A DNA stretch of 64,000 nt from Mesorhabditis belari (taxonomy: Eukaryota; Nematoda; Chromadorea; Rhabditida; Rhabditidae): assembly GCA_958450365.1 (NCBI GenBank), contig CAUEEP010000729.1, forward strand, positions 1,266,501-1,330,500, read 5' to 3'. The notes below the pieces were generated by a model. It was not told where the DNA came from. It was given only the letters and a program-made list of their open reading frames with translations, and ran no database searches. Of this stretch, positions 15,024 to 25,815 are shown one piece after another. The first letter of the stretch is position 1. Each line of letters begins with the position of its first letter. The position numbers and the translations under genes are program-made.

Positions 15024-15191
15024 TTACCGTTCATAATTGATGTCGATATTGTTTTCCATATTTGTGTCGATCGTGCTCCCATCATAGATGATCGTCTCAG
15101 TGATGCTCTTGCCAGTGGCCGTCTTTCTGCTCGTGATCTTGATTTTGTCCTTGCTTTTGCTCTTCTCGATACTGTTCTTCTTGTCCATCAT
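15024..15191 (-). CDS. Lys-rich 55-residue ORF, possible terminal exon
   Basis: Starts MMDKKNSIEKSKSKDKIKI and ends with an acidic Asn/Asp stretch, NINYER-like, before TAA. An in-frame stop lies shortly upstream and no good acceptor precedes the ATG, so it would be a complete small ORF, or the end of a gene entered through a weaker acceptor inside it. Codon use looks coding (GAG/AAG/ATC rich), unlike the surroundings. Function unknown. Confidence 0.4.
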   Translation of the reverse strand: MMDKKNSIEKSKSKDKIKITSRKTATGKSITETIIYDGSTIDTNMENNIDINYER

Positions 15192-15362
15192 TTGAAAAGT
15201 GAATAGGAAAGGAATAGTCGGGAATTAGAATGGTTTTTCTTTGAGTCAGTTTACTACTTATTTGGTCATTAAATGTAAATCTTGAAAACCAGACAAATCT
15301 AATTATTTATGCAAATCTATCCCAAATAAAAAGTTGTTTTTAATTTTATTAACCACTTTGAC

Positions 15363-15540
15363 CTGATAGAAGGGGTTACAGCAATAACCAAATCGGGGAC
15401 ATCCAAATCCAGGTGGTGGTGGCTAAAGGGAAATGTTATTTAGGAAAACAAGAGTACTCGTACAATATTAGACGTAAGAAAATTTACCGGTGGAGGGAGA
15501 GGGGAAGGCAAGTAGCCAGGAGGAGGAGAATGTAGCCTGG
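15363..15540 (-). CDS. Proline-rich exon pair, incomplete gene
   Basis: Exon 15363-15422 reads PPPPGFGCPRFGYCCNPFYQ, with a TTTAG acceptor and a GTCAAA donor. Upstream, the sequence ending at 15488 with a GTAAAT donor reads PPPGYLPSPLPPP in the matching phase. Further upstream that frame is closed, but a CCACTTCCAG acceptor is available. Pro-rich plus Cys/aromatic composition suggests a secreted or cytosolic adaptor-like tail. I cannot join it securely to the neighbouring ORFs. Confidence 0.3.
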
Positions 15541-15614
15541 AAGTGGCGGTGGAGAAGAGGAGACGGTGGTGGCGCTTGAATGTAGGTTATTTGAGGCCCG
15601 AGTGGTGGAGCTGC

Positions 15615-16157
15615 TTATTGGCAGACTTGCTAAAACACTACGCACAAATTTATAGTAAAGACTAAAAAGCAAACCTCATAATTGAATAAATCCGCTCGAT
15701 CAACATTTGGTTTTATTGAATTCTTTCGTCGTCTATGCCGATTGACAAAGGCTCATCAGGACTAAAGCCAAAAATAAGTTTTAAATAAGTAAGAAATATT
15801 TCTACGGTAAAAACATCGAGTTTTTAGCAAGTGAATCTCGTTAATAAACGAAATTTTAACTTAAAACACACTTACTTAAGCTTAAATGCCTAGTTTGAGC
15901 AAGTTTGGGCAAGTTTATTCACTGATTTATAAGATTTATAAGAAGATTCACTGATTTATACCATCAACCGCCACTTGCTAGATCACTAAATAAAGAACTA
16001 AGCATACTAATCAAGAAATCCTCATTCACAAAGGTCTAAACATTACTTACTTTGATAAAATGGCGAATGGATTAGCACGGGGATAGTAGGAGACGATCAA
16101 ATGAACCATGGTTAAACCGCAAAGCACCGCGAGAAGCACACAAGCTCGATGGTTCAT
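15615..16157 (-). CDS. Small membrane-anchored or secreted protein with two possible C-termini
   Basis: Exon 16051-16157 encodes MNHRACVLLAVLCGLTMVHL, continuing into a hydrophobic span and YYPRANPFAILS. An acceptor TTTCAG sits just 5' of the ATG. It exits in phase 2. Joined to 15713-15761 it ends NPDEPLSIGIDDERIQ and stop (51 residues). Joined instead to an alternative acceptor (15675-15732) it gives KRRKNSIKPNVDRADLFNYE, a basic stop-transfer-like tail, and then 15615-15629 (QVCQ, stop). Both joins keep frame. No family recognised. Confidence 0.5.
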
Positions 16158-16461
16158 CGCATTCCTGAAACGAAAAAAGAATTATCAATGAGCAGCTGAG
16201 AAAATTAAATCTTGAAATGAGAAAGAAAGCAAAAAAGCCAAAAAAAACAGACACTATTTACAGTCCTTGTTAAATTTTTAGTAGCAACTAGGAAATTCCT
16301 GGTGATATTAACGTCAATTCAACTCAAAACAATACATATTTTAGTTATACTAACAGAAAGACCTTAAAATATTAAAATTGTAAGTATTTCCCGAAAAAAT
16401 GGCGTTGAAAAGTCAATAATCAAACATAGAGATAAAGGGTTTTATAGTTAAGAAAATTTGC

Positions 16462-16965
16462 GGGAGTGGGACAAATGCGACCTTTTTTTTTGCGCACCCG
16501 GACATTTGCGCACCTTTTTTTCCGCACTTAGCCCATTAGCGCGCCTTTTTTCGCGTTTTAAAAAAGCTCTAAAAGCTAATATTAACCAATTTCTATTCCA
16601 AAAGTTGTTTTTCTAGGTAATTTTAGGGCGTAGAATCAAAATTTTGGCATATCAGAGCTCGTGGAACCAATTTGAAAGACAAAACGGCTAGGTCAAATTA
16701 CAGAAAATTGCTGATTTTTTTCTTTGTATAACTCCGTCCGTTCGCTTCCACAAGCTCTGATATGCCAAAATTTCGATTCTACGCCCTAAAATTACCTAGA
16801 AAAACAACTTTTGGAATAGAAATTGGTTAATATTAGCTTTTAGAGCTTTTTTAAAACGCGAAAAAAGGTGCGCTAATGGCTAAGTGCGGAAAAAAAAGGT
16901 GCGCAAATGTCCGGGTTCGTAAATGTTCGGGTGCGCAAAAAAAAGGTCGCATTTGTCCCACTCTC
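16462..16965. mobile_element. 504-bp hAT-like miniature element with 8-bp target duplication
   Basis: Two arms of about 240 bp are near-perfect inverted copies, starting GGGAGTGGGACAAATGCGACC at the left and the complementary sequence at the right. The 8-bp AAATTTGC flanks it on both sides (16454-16461 and 16966-16973). An 8-bp duplication is typical of hAT elements. No transposase is encoded. A solo end of the same family is at 25.82-25.87 kb. Confidence 0.8.
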
Positions 16966-16986
16966 AAATTTGCAATTACCGTAAAA

Positions 16987-17870
16987 GCTAGAGTGTGTTC
17001 CTCGCGAGTAATGCGTTTTTTAAAACGCACACTTGGGAAAAAATTACCGTACTATTAGCAAAAATTATTGCAAAAAATTACCGTATTTTGTAAAAATTAT
17101 TGAAAAAAATGACGCAAAAATCCCGAGCCCCATATTATATATGACACTTTTTAAAGATACTCAGCCGTTTAACTGATTTGGTGGGAAATTCCTTTCCAAT
17201 GTAAAAAATTATTTTTTTGAAAAACCTGCGCAAAAAATTGCTTTTATATTTTTTTCGCGGAGGCGCACTTTTTAGAAAACGCATTACTCCACAATTACTC
17301 ATGCAAATTTACTCGAGTAATTATTAGGTTGATGCAAAAGTCTTTTTCATTTTTTTCGTACTTCTTTTGAAAAATAACAAAGTCATCAATTAACCTATGG
17401 TTTGCTCTAAATGAAAAGTGTTTATTGTTGAATTTCCCATCTTTTTAAGTCAATTTGGGTTCACTTTCAAGCAAATTCGAGAGTGAAAACGGGTTTTTCA
17501 TAAAAATCTATAAAAACCTCTATAAAGAAATTGGCTGAATCAATTTCTCTGAAAATCTGAAAAAATATCTAACTTTTTGTGCTCTATCTTTTATTTATTA
17601 ACATCAAGATTGGTTTCCTTAGCTAAAGCGTCTAAAATGCATCATCGAGCCGTCGCCTTTTTTGACTACCCGACTTCAGGCTCTCAAAAAAATCTAGACA
17701 TAAGACATTTTAAACTCGTTTTAATGTCATTTTGCAGAAAAATAATTGGCCTTTCGAATGCAATAAACCGTTGTTCAATTGGTGCATTTGTTACTTTTTA
17801 ACGGAAGTACGAAAAAAATGAAAAAGACTTTTGCATCAACCTAATACTTACTCGCGAGGAACACACTCTA
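16987..17870. mobile_element. Miniature inverted-repeat element interrupted by a mariner-type insertion
   Basis: The tips CTAGAGTGTGTTCCTCGCGA (16988 onward) and its inverted copy (ending 17871) bound the element, and GTAAAA occurs directly outside each end. Without the nested insertion it would be about 370 bp. Its interior repeats ATTACCG/AAAATTATTG motifs and has no coding capacity. Confidence 0.6.
17334..17844. mobile_element. Mariner-type non-autonomous element, 511 bp, nested
   Basis: The inverted termini of about 65 bp begin TTAGGTTGATGCAAAAGTC, matching the form of mariner ends (compare the human MADE1 ends, TTAGGTTGGTGCAAAAGT). TA flanks both ends (17332-17333, 17845-17846). No transposase catalytic motif is seen in any frame. 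It lies inside the element 16987-17870, so it is the younger insertion. Confidence 0.8.
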
Positions 17871-17876
17871 GTAAAA

Positions 17877-18086
17877 ACGGGTTAGGCTAATTACCGCAAT
17901 TTTTTTTGCGCAATTCGCCATAACTTCCTTCTAACTTCTAAACTTCTAAACTTTATGATGTTGGTTTTATTTTGTTGCACTTATTGAGATCTACAAAATA
18001 AAACCAAAATCATAAAGATTGACCGACTTAGAAGAAAGTTATAGCGAGTTGCGCAAAAAAAATTGGCGCAAAGTAGCCTACCCCGT
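17877..18086. mobile_element. Palindromic miniature element, copy 1
   Basis: Nearly the whole 210 bp folds on itself, with tips ACGGGTTAGGCTA and TAGCCTACCCCGT. The core words are CATAAAGATTGACCGACTTA and GAAAGTTAT.GCGAGTTGCG. A second copy with the same core lies at 22437-22635. Confidence 0.65.
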
Positions 18087-18263
18087 AAAAACTCTAATAG
18101 AAGCCCCTTTTTTATTTTGAGCCTTTTATAACGTAATTCAAAAATTACCATAACCAAAAAATAGGTTTTTTATTAGTTTTAACATGCTCTTTTTCTTGCT
18201 TTTTTGTCTATTCAAGTTTTTATTTTTATTTTTAGGTGATGTTGGATCGATCAGAAGAGTTGG

Positions 18264-18896
18264 ATGAACTTGATCACCCTTGAGTTGGATGAATTCCGAG
18301 ATCGTCGCAAGAACATGATGCAGGGATTTTTCGTGGAGGAACGTGAGCACATGCGAGGCTTCTACGATTGGATCTCGCCAGAGAACGAGGTGATGTTAGT
18401 TTATTTTCATTTGTTGTCTTTGTTGTTATTAGGTAAAAGTTAGTATAAAAGTAGTGAAAGCATGTGAAAATCGATTGCTTAAACTATCTTTATTGGATTC
18501 AGCGTGCCCGATTGCTTATAGATGCAAATTTTCAGAGGCCTCCCACCCCCTGATTGCGATAGCACCTTTTATTGTTGTTCAATAAATTATATGGTTTTGA
18601 AATTTTATCCGGGGTTTTTACCAGGAATCGATCACAAAAATTTGTTCGATTTCTAATTTTTGCATTGAAAAATAAAAGCCTTCCTCGAAAATAGTTAAGT
18701 TTCTGTTTCGTTCGGATATTTACAATGTATTTCTTATTGCCACCCACATTTCTTATCTTGGAACACGTTCAATTTCAAGTTTCAGTATCACAATGCAACG
18801 ATCAATCGGGTGATTTGTTCTAAGATGCTGGATCGAGCGCCTCGTTCATTCGAAGAGTTGAACACCGTGGACACGCCAGTTGTTGAAGCAATCTGA
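18264..18896 (+). CDS. Small acidic/basic protein of unknown family
   Basis: Exons 18264-18389 and 18786-18896 join in phase 0 to give 78 residues: MNLITLELDEFRDRRKNMMQ, then FFVEEREHMRGFYDWISPEN, then (after the intron) YHNATINRVICSKMLDRAPR, SFEELNTVDTPVVEAI and TGA. The frame is open only back to a GATCAG acceptor at about 18253, so an upstream exon is possible. Strongly coding-like composition. I do not recognise the family. The next gene starts 213 bp downstream on the same strand, spacing that would suit a nematode operon. Confidence 0.5.
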
Positions 18897-19109
18897 GAGA
18901 AGTAAGCTTCGTGATTATTACTTCTTTTGTCTGTTTACAGATATAAGGCTTAAAATCTCGTACCTAGTTTTGCATTTAGAAAATTTGCAATTAAGTGAGC
19001 AACTTCTCCGAAAAAACATTTCATTTTAAAATTTCTTCTCTTATTGAAAGGTCGGTTTTTGTTTCAATTTTTTATTTCGCATTGTTTTTAGCTTGAAAAG
19101 ATCGATTTC

Positions 19110-19649
19110 ATGAGTTCGAGTGGAGCCGCAAAAAATGCTGGGGAAAACCAGCCGAATCAAGCAAAAGGCACGCAAAGTAACGTTTTTTTACTTGTATTTT
19201 GGTTTGAGATTAAGTTTTTAACATAAATTGGGTCTAGATCATAATAAGTGTTGCAATGAATTAGTTGATTGGGTCATTTTGATAATATAGAAAGTGTTTT
19301 AACCTAATCTTGTTGAAATAGTCGAAAAATTTGGGTGCTTTTTACGTTACTTTCTTTTAAGATGCCGTCGAAGAAGACAACGAGTAAGAGAAGAAAACCG
19401 ATACAAAAGATGAAACAATCGTTCCTTCGAGTGATTCCGCGCCAACTCCAATGCATGTGCTCACGCCAAAGTCAACTCCAATGAGGAAGGTTTATAGTTT
19501 TTTCAATAAAGAATCTTAATCATCAAAGAGTCAAGCTTTAGTCATACCTAAATTCTGTTTTCGATGTAAATAAATATTTATTTTTTCAGTCTCCAAGGCG
19601 TAAAATCTGTGACAATGGAATGATTAAAATAGAAGGATTAATGAATTAA
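19110..19649 (+). CDS. Ser/Thr/Lys-rich short gene with an in-frame TAA that doubles as a splice donor
   Basis: Exon 19110-19176 reads MSSSGAAKNAGENQPNQAKG TQ and exits in phase 1. Exon 19362-19489 continues AVEEDNE and then meets TAA (19385-19387). The same frame after the stop is open and coding-like (EKKTDTKDETIVPSSDSAPT, then PMHVLTPKSTPMRK) and joins in phase 0 to 19590-19649 (SPRRKICDNGMIKIEGLMN, stop). The TAA lies within GA-GTAAGAG, a perfect nematode donor. So this is either a 30-residue product, an alternatively spliced gene, or a recently broken one. Confidence 0.4.
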
Positions 19650-21130
19650 GACGTAAATATTTAAAATTTAAATAATATATGTTTTTGAATTCAAAAATTA
19701 TATTGATCAGACCAAAAAGTGATGTTTTAGAAAACACTGAAATTTCCTCTTTCCCCACTTTTCCATTTCAAGAGAATTTTTTTGTTGGACAAATTTTAAG
19801 CCATAAACTTTTTTTCTCGTTGCTGTGAGAAGCACATGTGTGGGTATTTTTTCCGTTTTTTTAGACAAAAACGAGTCGAACGGCCTAATCCGAGAGAGAA
19901 ACAAAAAGAGAGGAAAAGTTCTCATTTTTTTTGAAATGTTTACAGTTTTCCCCGAGCGAACACCTCTCAATTCCACGTGTTTGCAAAGTTTTTACCCACT
20001 TTAACCATGTGATTTACTCATACTTTTCTCTAACGATTTTCCCTTCTCTCAAATTGTTTTTATCGAAATTTTCTATGGCTCTCAGTCAAATTTAAATCAA
20101 TTTTCCAATTTTCAGCAGCTTTTTGGACTTTTTAACGTAATTTGAGCTCAAATTTGACTAAACACACCCTTTCTGGCGCACAGAATTCTTCATCTTTTTC
20201 ACAATATCAAAGCATTGTCAGCAAAAAACGATTAATCTAATTAATCTTTGAGCTTTCAGTGTTCCAGAAGGCCAACGATTACGAATTAGGTGTACTTTGA
20301 GGTCAAGCTTGCAAACACAACCTTTCTAGTGCATTGAATTCACTTTTCCTCGTGAAACCAGATCAATGCTTTGAGAAAAATGAAGAATTCAGTGCGCTAG
20401 AAAGATTTTGTTTAGTTTCAGCTTTCAGTTTCAGCACAAAGTACATTTGCTGGAAGTTTATCCGCAACATTTTGTAACTTTTCACGTCTACACATCACTC
20501 TTCTAATCCTCTCCAGTAGTCTTTTCTCTTCAAATCAAAAAGAGGCAAAATATTTGTTTCTCCCAGAGAGACTTTTCCACTATCAAATCAATAAACGAGA
20601 ATAGGAAAAAGGAGAAAAAAAAAGTTGCAACCGAAATGATCAAAATCTGAGAAAAGAGAACAAATTTTAGACAGAAAATAGAAAAATGAAAAGAAAACGA
20701 TGAAAATCCTCTTTGAGGAGAGTCATTTGATAAGCAAAGAATGCTTTGTGCTAAATTTTTCTTTCTTTTTCTTTTTTTACTGGTTTTGTTTGTAAATTTT
20801 GAAATTTCTTTAAACTCTATCGATTTTTACTTGTTTTTCTGTACTTTTTGCTAAGTTTTTTTTCAATTTTATCTCGATTGATCGTTTTTTTTAAGGAAAT
20901 TAAACGAATTAAGTCCATTAGAAAGTGTGTTTACAGATTTTTTTACAGATTTTAAGCACAAATTACCTCAAGATAATAAAATATGTTGTTCGGGGATGCT
21001 TTTGGGTCCCTTTTGGTTATTTTTTTGATTAAAAATCTCTTCATTCGGCTATTATCAAGTTTTTGTGGTCAATTGATGTTAACTGTAATGAATTGAGGGG
21101 ATTTTAGAGAGGGATTGATTGATTGATTGA
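19650..21130. other. Gene-poor AT-rich stretch with copies of a short dispersed repeat
   Basis: No coding exon can be supported. The motif CCTTTCT(A/G)G(C/T)GCACTGAAT recurs at about 20168, 20322 and (inverted) 20382. The pair 20322/20382 forms an 80-bp imperfect palindrome. Confidence 0.5.
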
Positions 21131-21447
21131 TCATGGGTATGGCCTGGGTCATGGGTATGGCCTGGGTCATGGGTATGGCCTGGGTCATGGGTATGGCCTG
21201 GGTCATGGGTATGGCCTGGGTCATGGGTATGGCCTGGGTCATGGGTATGGCCTGGGTCATGGGTATGGCCTGGGTCATGGGTATGGCCTGGGTCATGGGT
21301 ATGGCCTGGGTCATGGGTATGGCCTGGGTCATGGGTATGGCCTGGGTCATGGGTATGGCCTGGGTCATGGGTATGGCCTGGGTCATGGGTATGGCCTGGG
21401 TCATGGGTATGGCCTGGGTCATGGGTATGGCCTGGGTCATGGGTATG
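21131..21447. repeat. 18-bp minisatellite, about 17 perfect copies
   Basis: Unit ATGGGTATGGCCTGGGTC repeated without visible mismatch. Because 18 is a multiple of three, frames on both strands stay open, which explains the ORFs of Gly-Met-Ala-Trp-Val-Met or Ile-Pro-Met-Thr-Gln-Ala. I see no evidence of a gene. Confidence 0.9.
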
Positions 21448-21723
21448 ACCCAGTGCATCAATTCATACACATAAACACGAAAATGACCTATAAGGCAACA
21501 CGATAGGGTAATTTTCAACGTGTCGAAATGTCGGTTTTTCGATTGAAAACCTATGCTTAAATTGTCAAATTCGTGCTCAGCGCCCTCGATTACCCCTAGA
21601 AAAGTGAAAAAGATCAAATATGCCCTTTTAGCATATAAACACTAATTTGGCCCCCAACCACCGAAGTACAAGTTTTGTGATTTAAACTTTTCAAATATTC
21701 AATTGTAAGTCTAATCTCTGTTA

Positions 21724-22094
21724 GCTTCAAAGCTTTGTTAGTTTCAAAGCTTTGTTAGCTTTACAGCTTTGTTAGCTTCAAGGCTTTGTTAGCTTCACAG
21801 CTTTGTTAGCTTCAAGGCTTTGTTAGCTCCAAAGCTCTGCTAGCTTCAAAGCTCTGCTAGCTCCAAAGCTCTGCTAGCTCTGCTGGCTCCAAAGCTCTGC
21901 TGGCTCCAAAGCTCTGCTGGCTCCAAAGCTCTGCTGGCTCCAAAGCTCTGCTGGCTCCAAAGCTCTGCTGGCTCCAAAGCTCTGCTGGCTCCAAAGCTCT
22001 GCTGGCTCCAAAGCTCTGCTAGCTCCAAAGCTCTGCTAGCTCCAAAGCTCTGCTAGCTCCAAAGCTCTGCTAGCTCCAAAGCTTTGTTAGCTTC
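21724..22094. repeat. 17-bp minisatellite, about 22 copies, graded variants
   Basis: The unit is GCTAGCTCCAAAGCTCT with ordered variants: GTTAGCTTCAAAGCTTT at the outer left, GCTAGCTCC inside, a homogeneous GCTGGCTCC core at 21885-22015, then GCTAGCTCC and GTTAGCTTCC at the right. The pattern is symmetrical around the core, as expected if copies are homogenised from the centre. Confidence 0.85.
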
Positions 22095-22436
22095 CCCAGC
22101 AAATTCCCCTTAAAAAGCTCGATTAAAACCTGTCCGACTAGACCTCAACACGTTTTTTTGTGACAAAGAGGGCAAAAAAGGGAAAACGGCAATGACAATA
22201 GGTGAAAACTCGCAAAAAAAGACTCAAAAAATATTGAGCAGACAAAAAAAAAGCGCTCATTTGTGCGCTGATTGACAAATGGCAGAAGTTTTTTGGGCGT
22301 TTCCCATTTTTTCAACATTTTTGATTAACGGTATTGTAAAAAGCTAATCTATTGACTGAATATCTTTTTAGTTATTCAATTACAGAATTTAAGCTCAACA
22401 AATCCAGCTTAAATAGACTTTGCGTCAAATTTTTTC

Positions 22437-22635
22437 CGCAGCTAGGTCTTGCCGATCTTGGTCTAACGCCACTTGCCATAACTTTTTCTAAGTCGGCCAA
22501 TCTTTATGATTTTTGTGTCATTTTGTAGATCTCAACAACTGCAACAAAGTGACACAAAAATCATAAAGATTGACCGACTTAGAAGAAAGTTATGGCGAGT
22601 TGCGGAAATAAAATGGCGTAAACTAATCACCCCCT
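22437..22635. mobile_element. Palindromic miniature element, copy 2
   Basis: The inverted arms share CCATAACTTTTTCTAAGTCGG and AATCTTTATGATTTTTGTG with the copy at 17877-18086. The tips have diverged. Confidence 0.6.
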
Positions 22636-22794
22636 ATTTTTGAGCACAGAGTACACAAAATCTGGAATTGTCGGCTGTCTAGTCAAACGCTTGAAGCTTT
22701 AAAATCCATTTTGTGAACGATTTCTCACCAAATTTCTCTTATGTTCCTTAAAATTAAGTTCAAAAGAGCTGTAAAATGTCAAAAAAATGTAGTT

Positions 22795-23012
22795 TACCGT
22801 ATTTTCTCTAATAGTAGTGCACTGCGAGCCTAAATTCCTCGAAATCTCGAGAACCGCTTATCAGAACCTATTGATATGGGGTCGGAAAATGTAGCTGACG
22901 ATGAGATCTAGTGGGGGATTTGAGTGTTGAGCTTCTGGGAAAACTTTGGAAGCCGTAAAATAGTCATCAACTCGGCTCGCCGGGGTGCACTACTATTAGA
23001 GAAAAGCCGGTA
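22795..23012. mobile_element. Miniature element with TACCGTATTTTCTC ends, copy 1
   Basis: Inverted tips TACCGTATTTTCTCTAATAG (left) and their complement around 22984-23012 (right, partly decayed). The body is about 90 percent like copy 2 at 23127-23346. Confidence 0.65.
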
Positions 23013-23126
23013 CATGAAAAGCACACTTTTAAATGGCGCACCCAACTCTCCAGGCGTCATGCATAAGGAGAAATCTTGGCCTAAGCCTTTTCCTAAACCT
23101 TTCTTTCTCATTTCCTATTGATAAAA

Positions 23127-23346
23127 TACCGTATTTTCTCTAATAGTAGTGCACCCAAAGCGTCGCCTAAATTCCTCGAAATCTCGAGAACCGCTTATCA
23201 GAACCTATCGATGTGGGGTCGGAAAATGTAGCTGACGATGAGATCTTTTAGGGGATTTAAGTGTTGAGCTTCTGCGAAAGCTTTGGAAGCCGTAGATAGT
23301 CATCAACTCCGCTCGCTTGGGTGCACTACTATTAGAGACTACGGTA
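23127..23346. mobile_element. Miniature element with TACCGTATTTTCTC ends, copy 2
   Basis: Same left tip as copy 1, and a better preserved right tip (CTACTATTAGAGACTACGGTA). It lies 114 bp after copy 1 in the same orientation. Confidence 0.65.
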
Positions 23347-24405
23347 TATTAAATTTTTACGGCTTTTAGCCTCAAAAATCGCTTCTTTTATTTGTTAAAA
23401 ATAGGCTTTTTTTAGTAAAAGTAAAAAGATGTTTTGATTCAAACGGTAAAATCGAAATAAGCGGAACCCATTAAAAGTAAATCTCTTTCCGGTTTCTCTA
23501 ATCAAAAAAAAAATGCTACAAAATCAAAGAAGAGTTCCGTTTTCAATTTTGGCCGTCTTCGAAATCGATCTCTGACATATGGGATAACAAACAAACAACA
23601 CATGTCGTTATGGCCGGGTTCTGGCTAGTCCCTCTCAACTGGCTAGTCCTGGTTCGAGCCCGGGCCTGGCTTGTTCTTTGCAAAAACGATTTCCAAAGCT
23701 TTTGATGATTGTTTTAACTTTGTTTTATGGTTTTAAGCCAATCTAAACTTTGGTTTTAAGCATCTAAATATAATATTTCAAATAAATTCACGTTTTTTGG
23801 CAATCATTGATACCTCCAATCTTTGTTTAAATTGATATCTCCTGTTTGTTTAAATTGATATCTCCTGTTTGTTTAAATTCTTCAAAATAAACTATATAAA
23901 GTTACATAAATAAGTGTTTATATGCTAAAATTTTCTCAAATCAACGCCAAAAAGTGTTCAAAATCTCGGTCGATGAGTGTATTTCGGTCGAATGGATGGC
24001 TGGTATCCCGGTGCAGATGCAGAGAGTGCGGGATGAGACTAGCCTCTCCTTTTCCCCATCGCGATTCCCTTCAATTGATCCATATGGCTTCCCCCGCATT
24101 CCATTTCACTTTATTTCTCTCTATTTCTCTTTATTTCTCTTTATTTCTCTTTCTCCATTCTTTTTTTTATTCGAATTTGTCTCTTTAACTTTTTCTCTGA
24201 AAAATTGAAACATTTTTCTTGGGTTTAAAACTTTAAAAGGCCTTGTCTTTCTTGTTTTCCTTGTTGTTCTTTTTCTTGATCTTGTTTCACTATAGCTATA
24301 GTTAATAGAAGATAATAAAGCTAATAAAGGTAATTTAGCAAGCCTTAAGTTTAAAAAGGTTTAAGTTCAGGTTTTTGTCAGTAGAAGGGTCGAATCAGAA
24401 CTGTT
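23347..24405. other. Gene-free stretch
   Basis: AT-rich sequence. A GC-rich island at 23610-23675 contains GGTTCGAGCCCGGGCC, which resembles a tRNA T arm, but no tRNA can be folded. A TATTTCTCTT microsatellite is at 24110-24150. No gene supported. Confidence 0.4.
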
Positions 24406-24705
24406 GAGTAGCTCACTAGCTCACTAGCTACTCCTAGCTCACTAGCTACTCCTAGCTCACTAGCTACTCCTAGCTCACTAGCTACTCCTAGCTCACTAGC
24501 TACTCCTAGCTCACTAGCTACTCCTAGCTCACTAGCTACTCCTAGCTCACTAGCTACTCCTGGCTCACTAGCTACTCCTAGCTCACTAGCTACTCCTAGC
24601 TCACTAGCTACTCCTAGCTCACTAGCTCACTAGTTGAGTGGTTAGCTCATTAGTTGAGTGGTTAGCTCACTAGTTCACTAGCTCACTAGCTCACTAGTTA
24701 GCTCA
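24406..24705. repeat. 18-bp minisatellite of CTAG-rich units
   Basis: About 11 copies of CTCACTAGCTACTCCTAG, followed by shorter units ACTAGCTC and a 16-bp TAGTTGAGTGGTTAGCTC pair. A 20-bp repeat TTGTTAATTAAAGCTTTAAA (three copies) follows at 24748-24810. Confidence 0.85.
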
Positions 24706-25815
24706 GCACTGTGACATGCTACCACTAAGCATACCGAAGAAAACTTCAATTGTTAATTAAAGCTTTAAATTGTTAATTAAAGCTTTCAATCGTTAATTAA
24801 AGCTTTAAATTCTTAATACTCTTCTCTTTTTTTTTGCTTTTTACCTTTCCTTTATTGCTTTTATATAAAAATGAATATTTTTAGAGAAAGAGAAAGGATT
24901 TATTGCGCTATATTCATCGAAAAAACGAGTTTTCGAGTTGTTTTTACTGCTTTATTTGTAACGGAAAGGACGAATAACTTCAAAAGCGGTGAGTTCAATT
25001 ATAAACAAACATTTCCCAGCAAGATTTCTTAAAACAAATACCTTTCATTGTTTCAATTTGCATTAAAGATTTTCTTTTTTCGTTTTCTGTTTGTCTTTTC
25101 TCGTTTTCTTTACCTTTTTCTTACTCTTTTTCTCATTTTTTAAGGAAAACCGGTTTTTTTCTTTCATTTTTTTATTCTAATTATCTAATTTGCATTTTTA
25201 ACTCTTTATCTTTCTGTACTTTGTGCTTAAAGCTAAACATAAGCCTTCTAGCTCAATGAAATGATATATATAGCTCAATGAAATGATATATAGCTCAATA
25301 TTTTACTATTTTTCAAATCGTAATACAATAGGAAATGATTTGATAAGATTTCTGCTTCTTTTTTCTTTTTCCCCCCGTCACTTTTCTTCTCTGTACAACC
25401 GCTAGAATGATTGATATCTTTCTCCTAAATTAGGATTCACAATTGGAATCCTTTCGCTCGTAAAATCTTCATTTTAAAAAAAGATTTTTATTTCATAGTG
25501 AAATAAAATTTGTTTCCTTTCTTTTCATTTGCTTTCATTTGTTTAAAATTGATTATTTTAATTAGAATTCAATCAGAATTCAATTAGAATTCAATTAGAA
25601 TAAGAGAAGAGTTCAATAGCTTCAATATAATTGAACTTTGAAAACTTTAAAACACTTTCAAATTGAATAAGGCCCAAAAAAGTGCCCAAAAATTTAAAAC
25701 CAAGGTCAGGCGTCGAACCAGAGCTGACACAGAGCGGGCTTGAGCTGTCATACGATTCCCTTCTCTAAAAACATTTTTGAAGTTCTATGGCCTTGCCTAA
25801 GGCCTTTTCCAGCAA

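Noticed and set aside
17334..17844. Mariner transposase gene
   Set aside because: The element has the right ends, but at 511 bp it is too short and no transposase motif is present in any frame.
21069..21617. ORFs of Gly-Tyr-Gly-Leu-Gly-His or Ile-Pro-Met-Thr-Gln-Ala repeats
   Set aside because: Produced by an 18-bp minisatellite. All frames without a stop in one unit stay open, and unique flanking sequence shows no coding signal.
23610..23680. tRNA gene around GGTTCGAGCCCGGGCC
   Set aside because: Only a T-arm-like word is present; D and anticodon arms cannot be formed.
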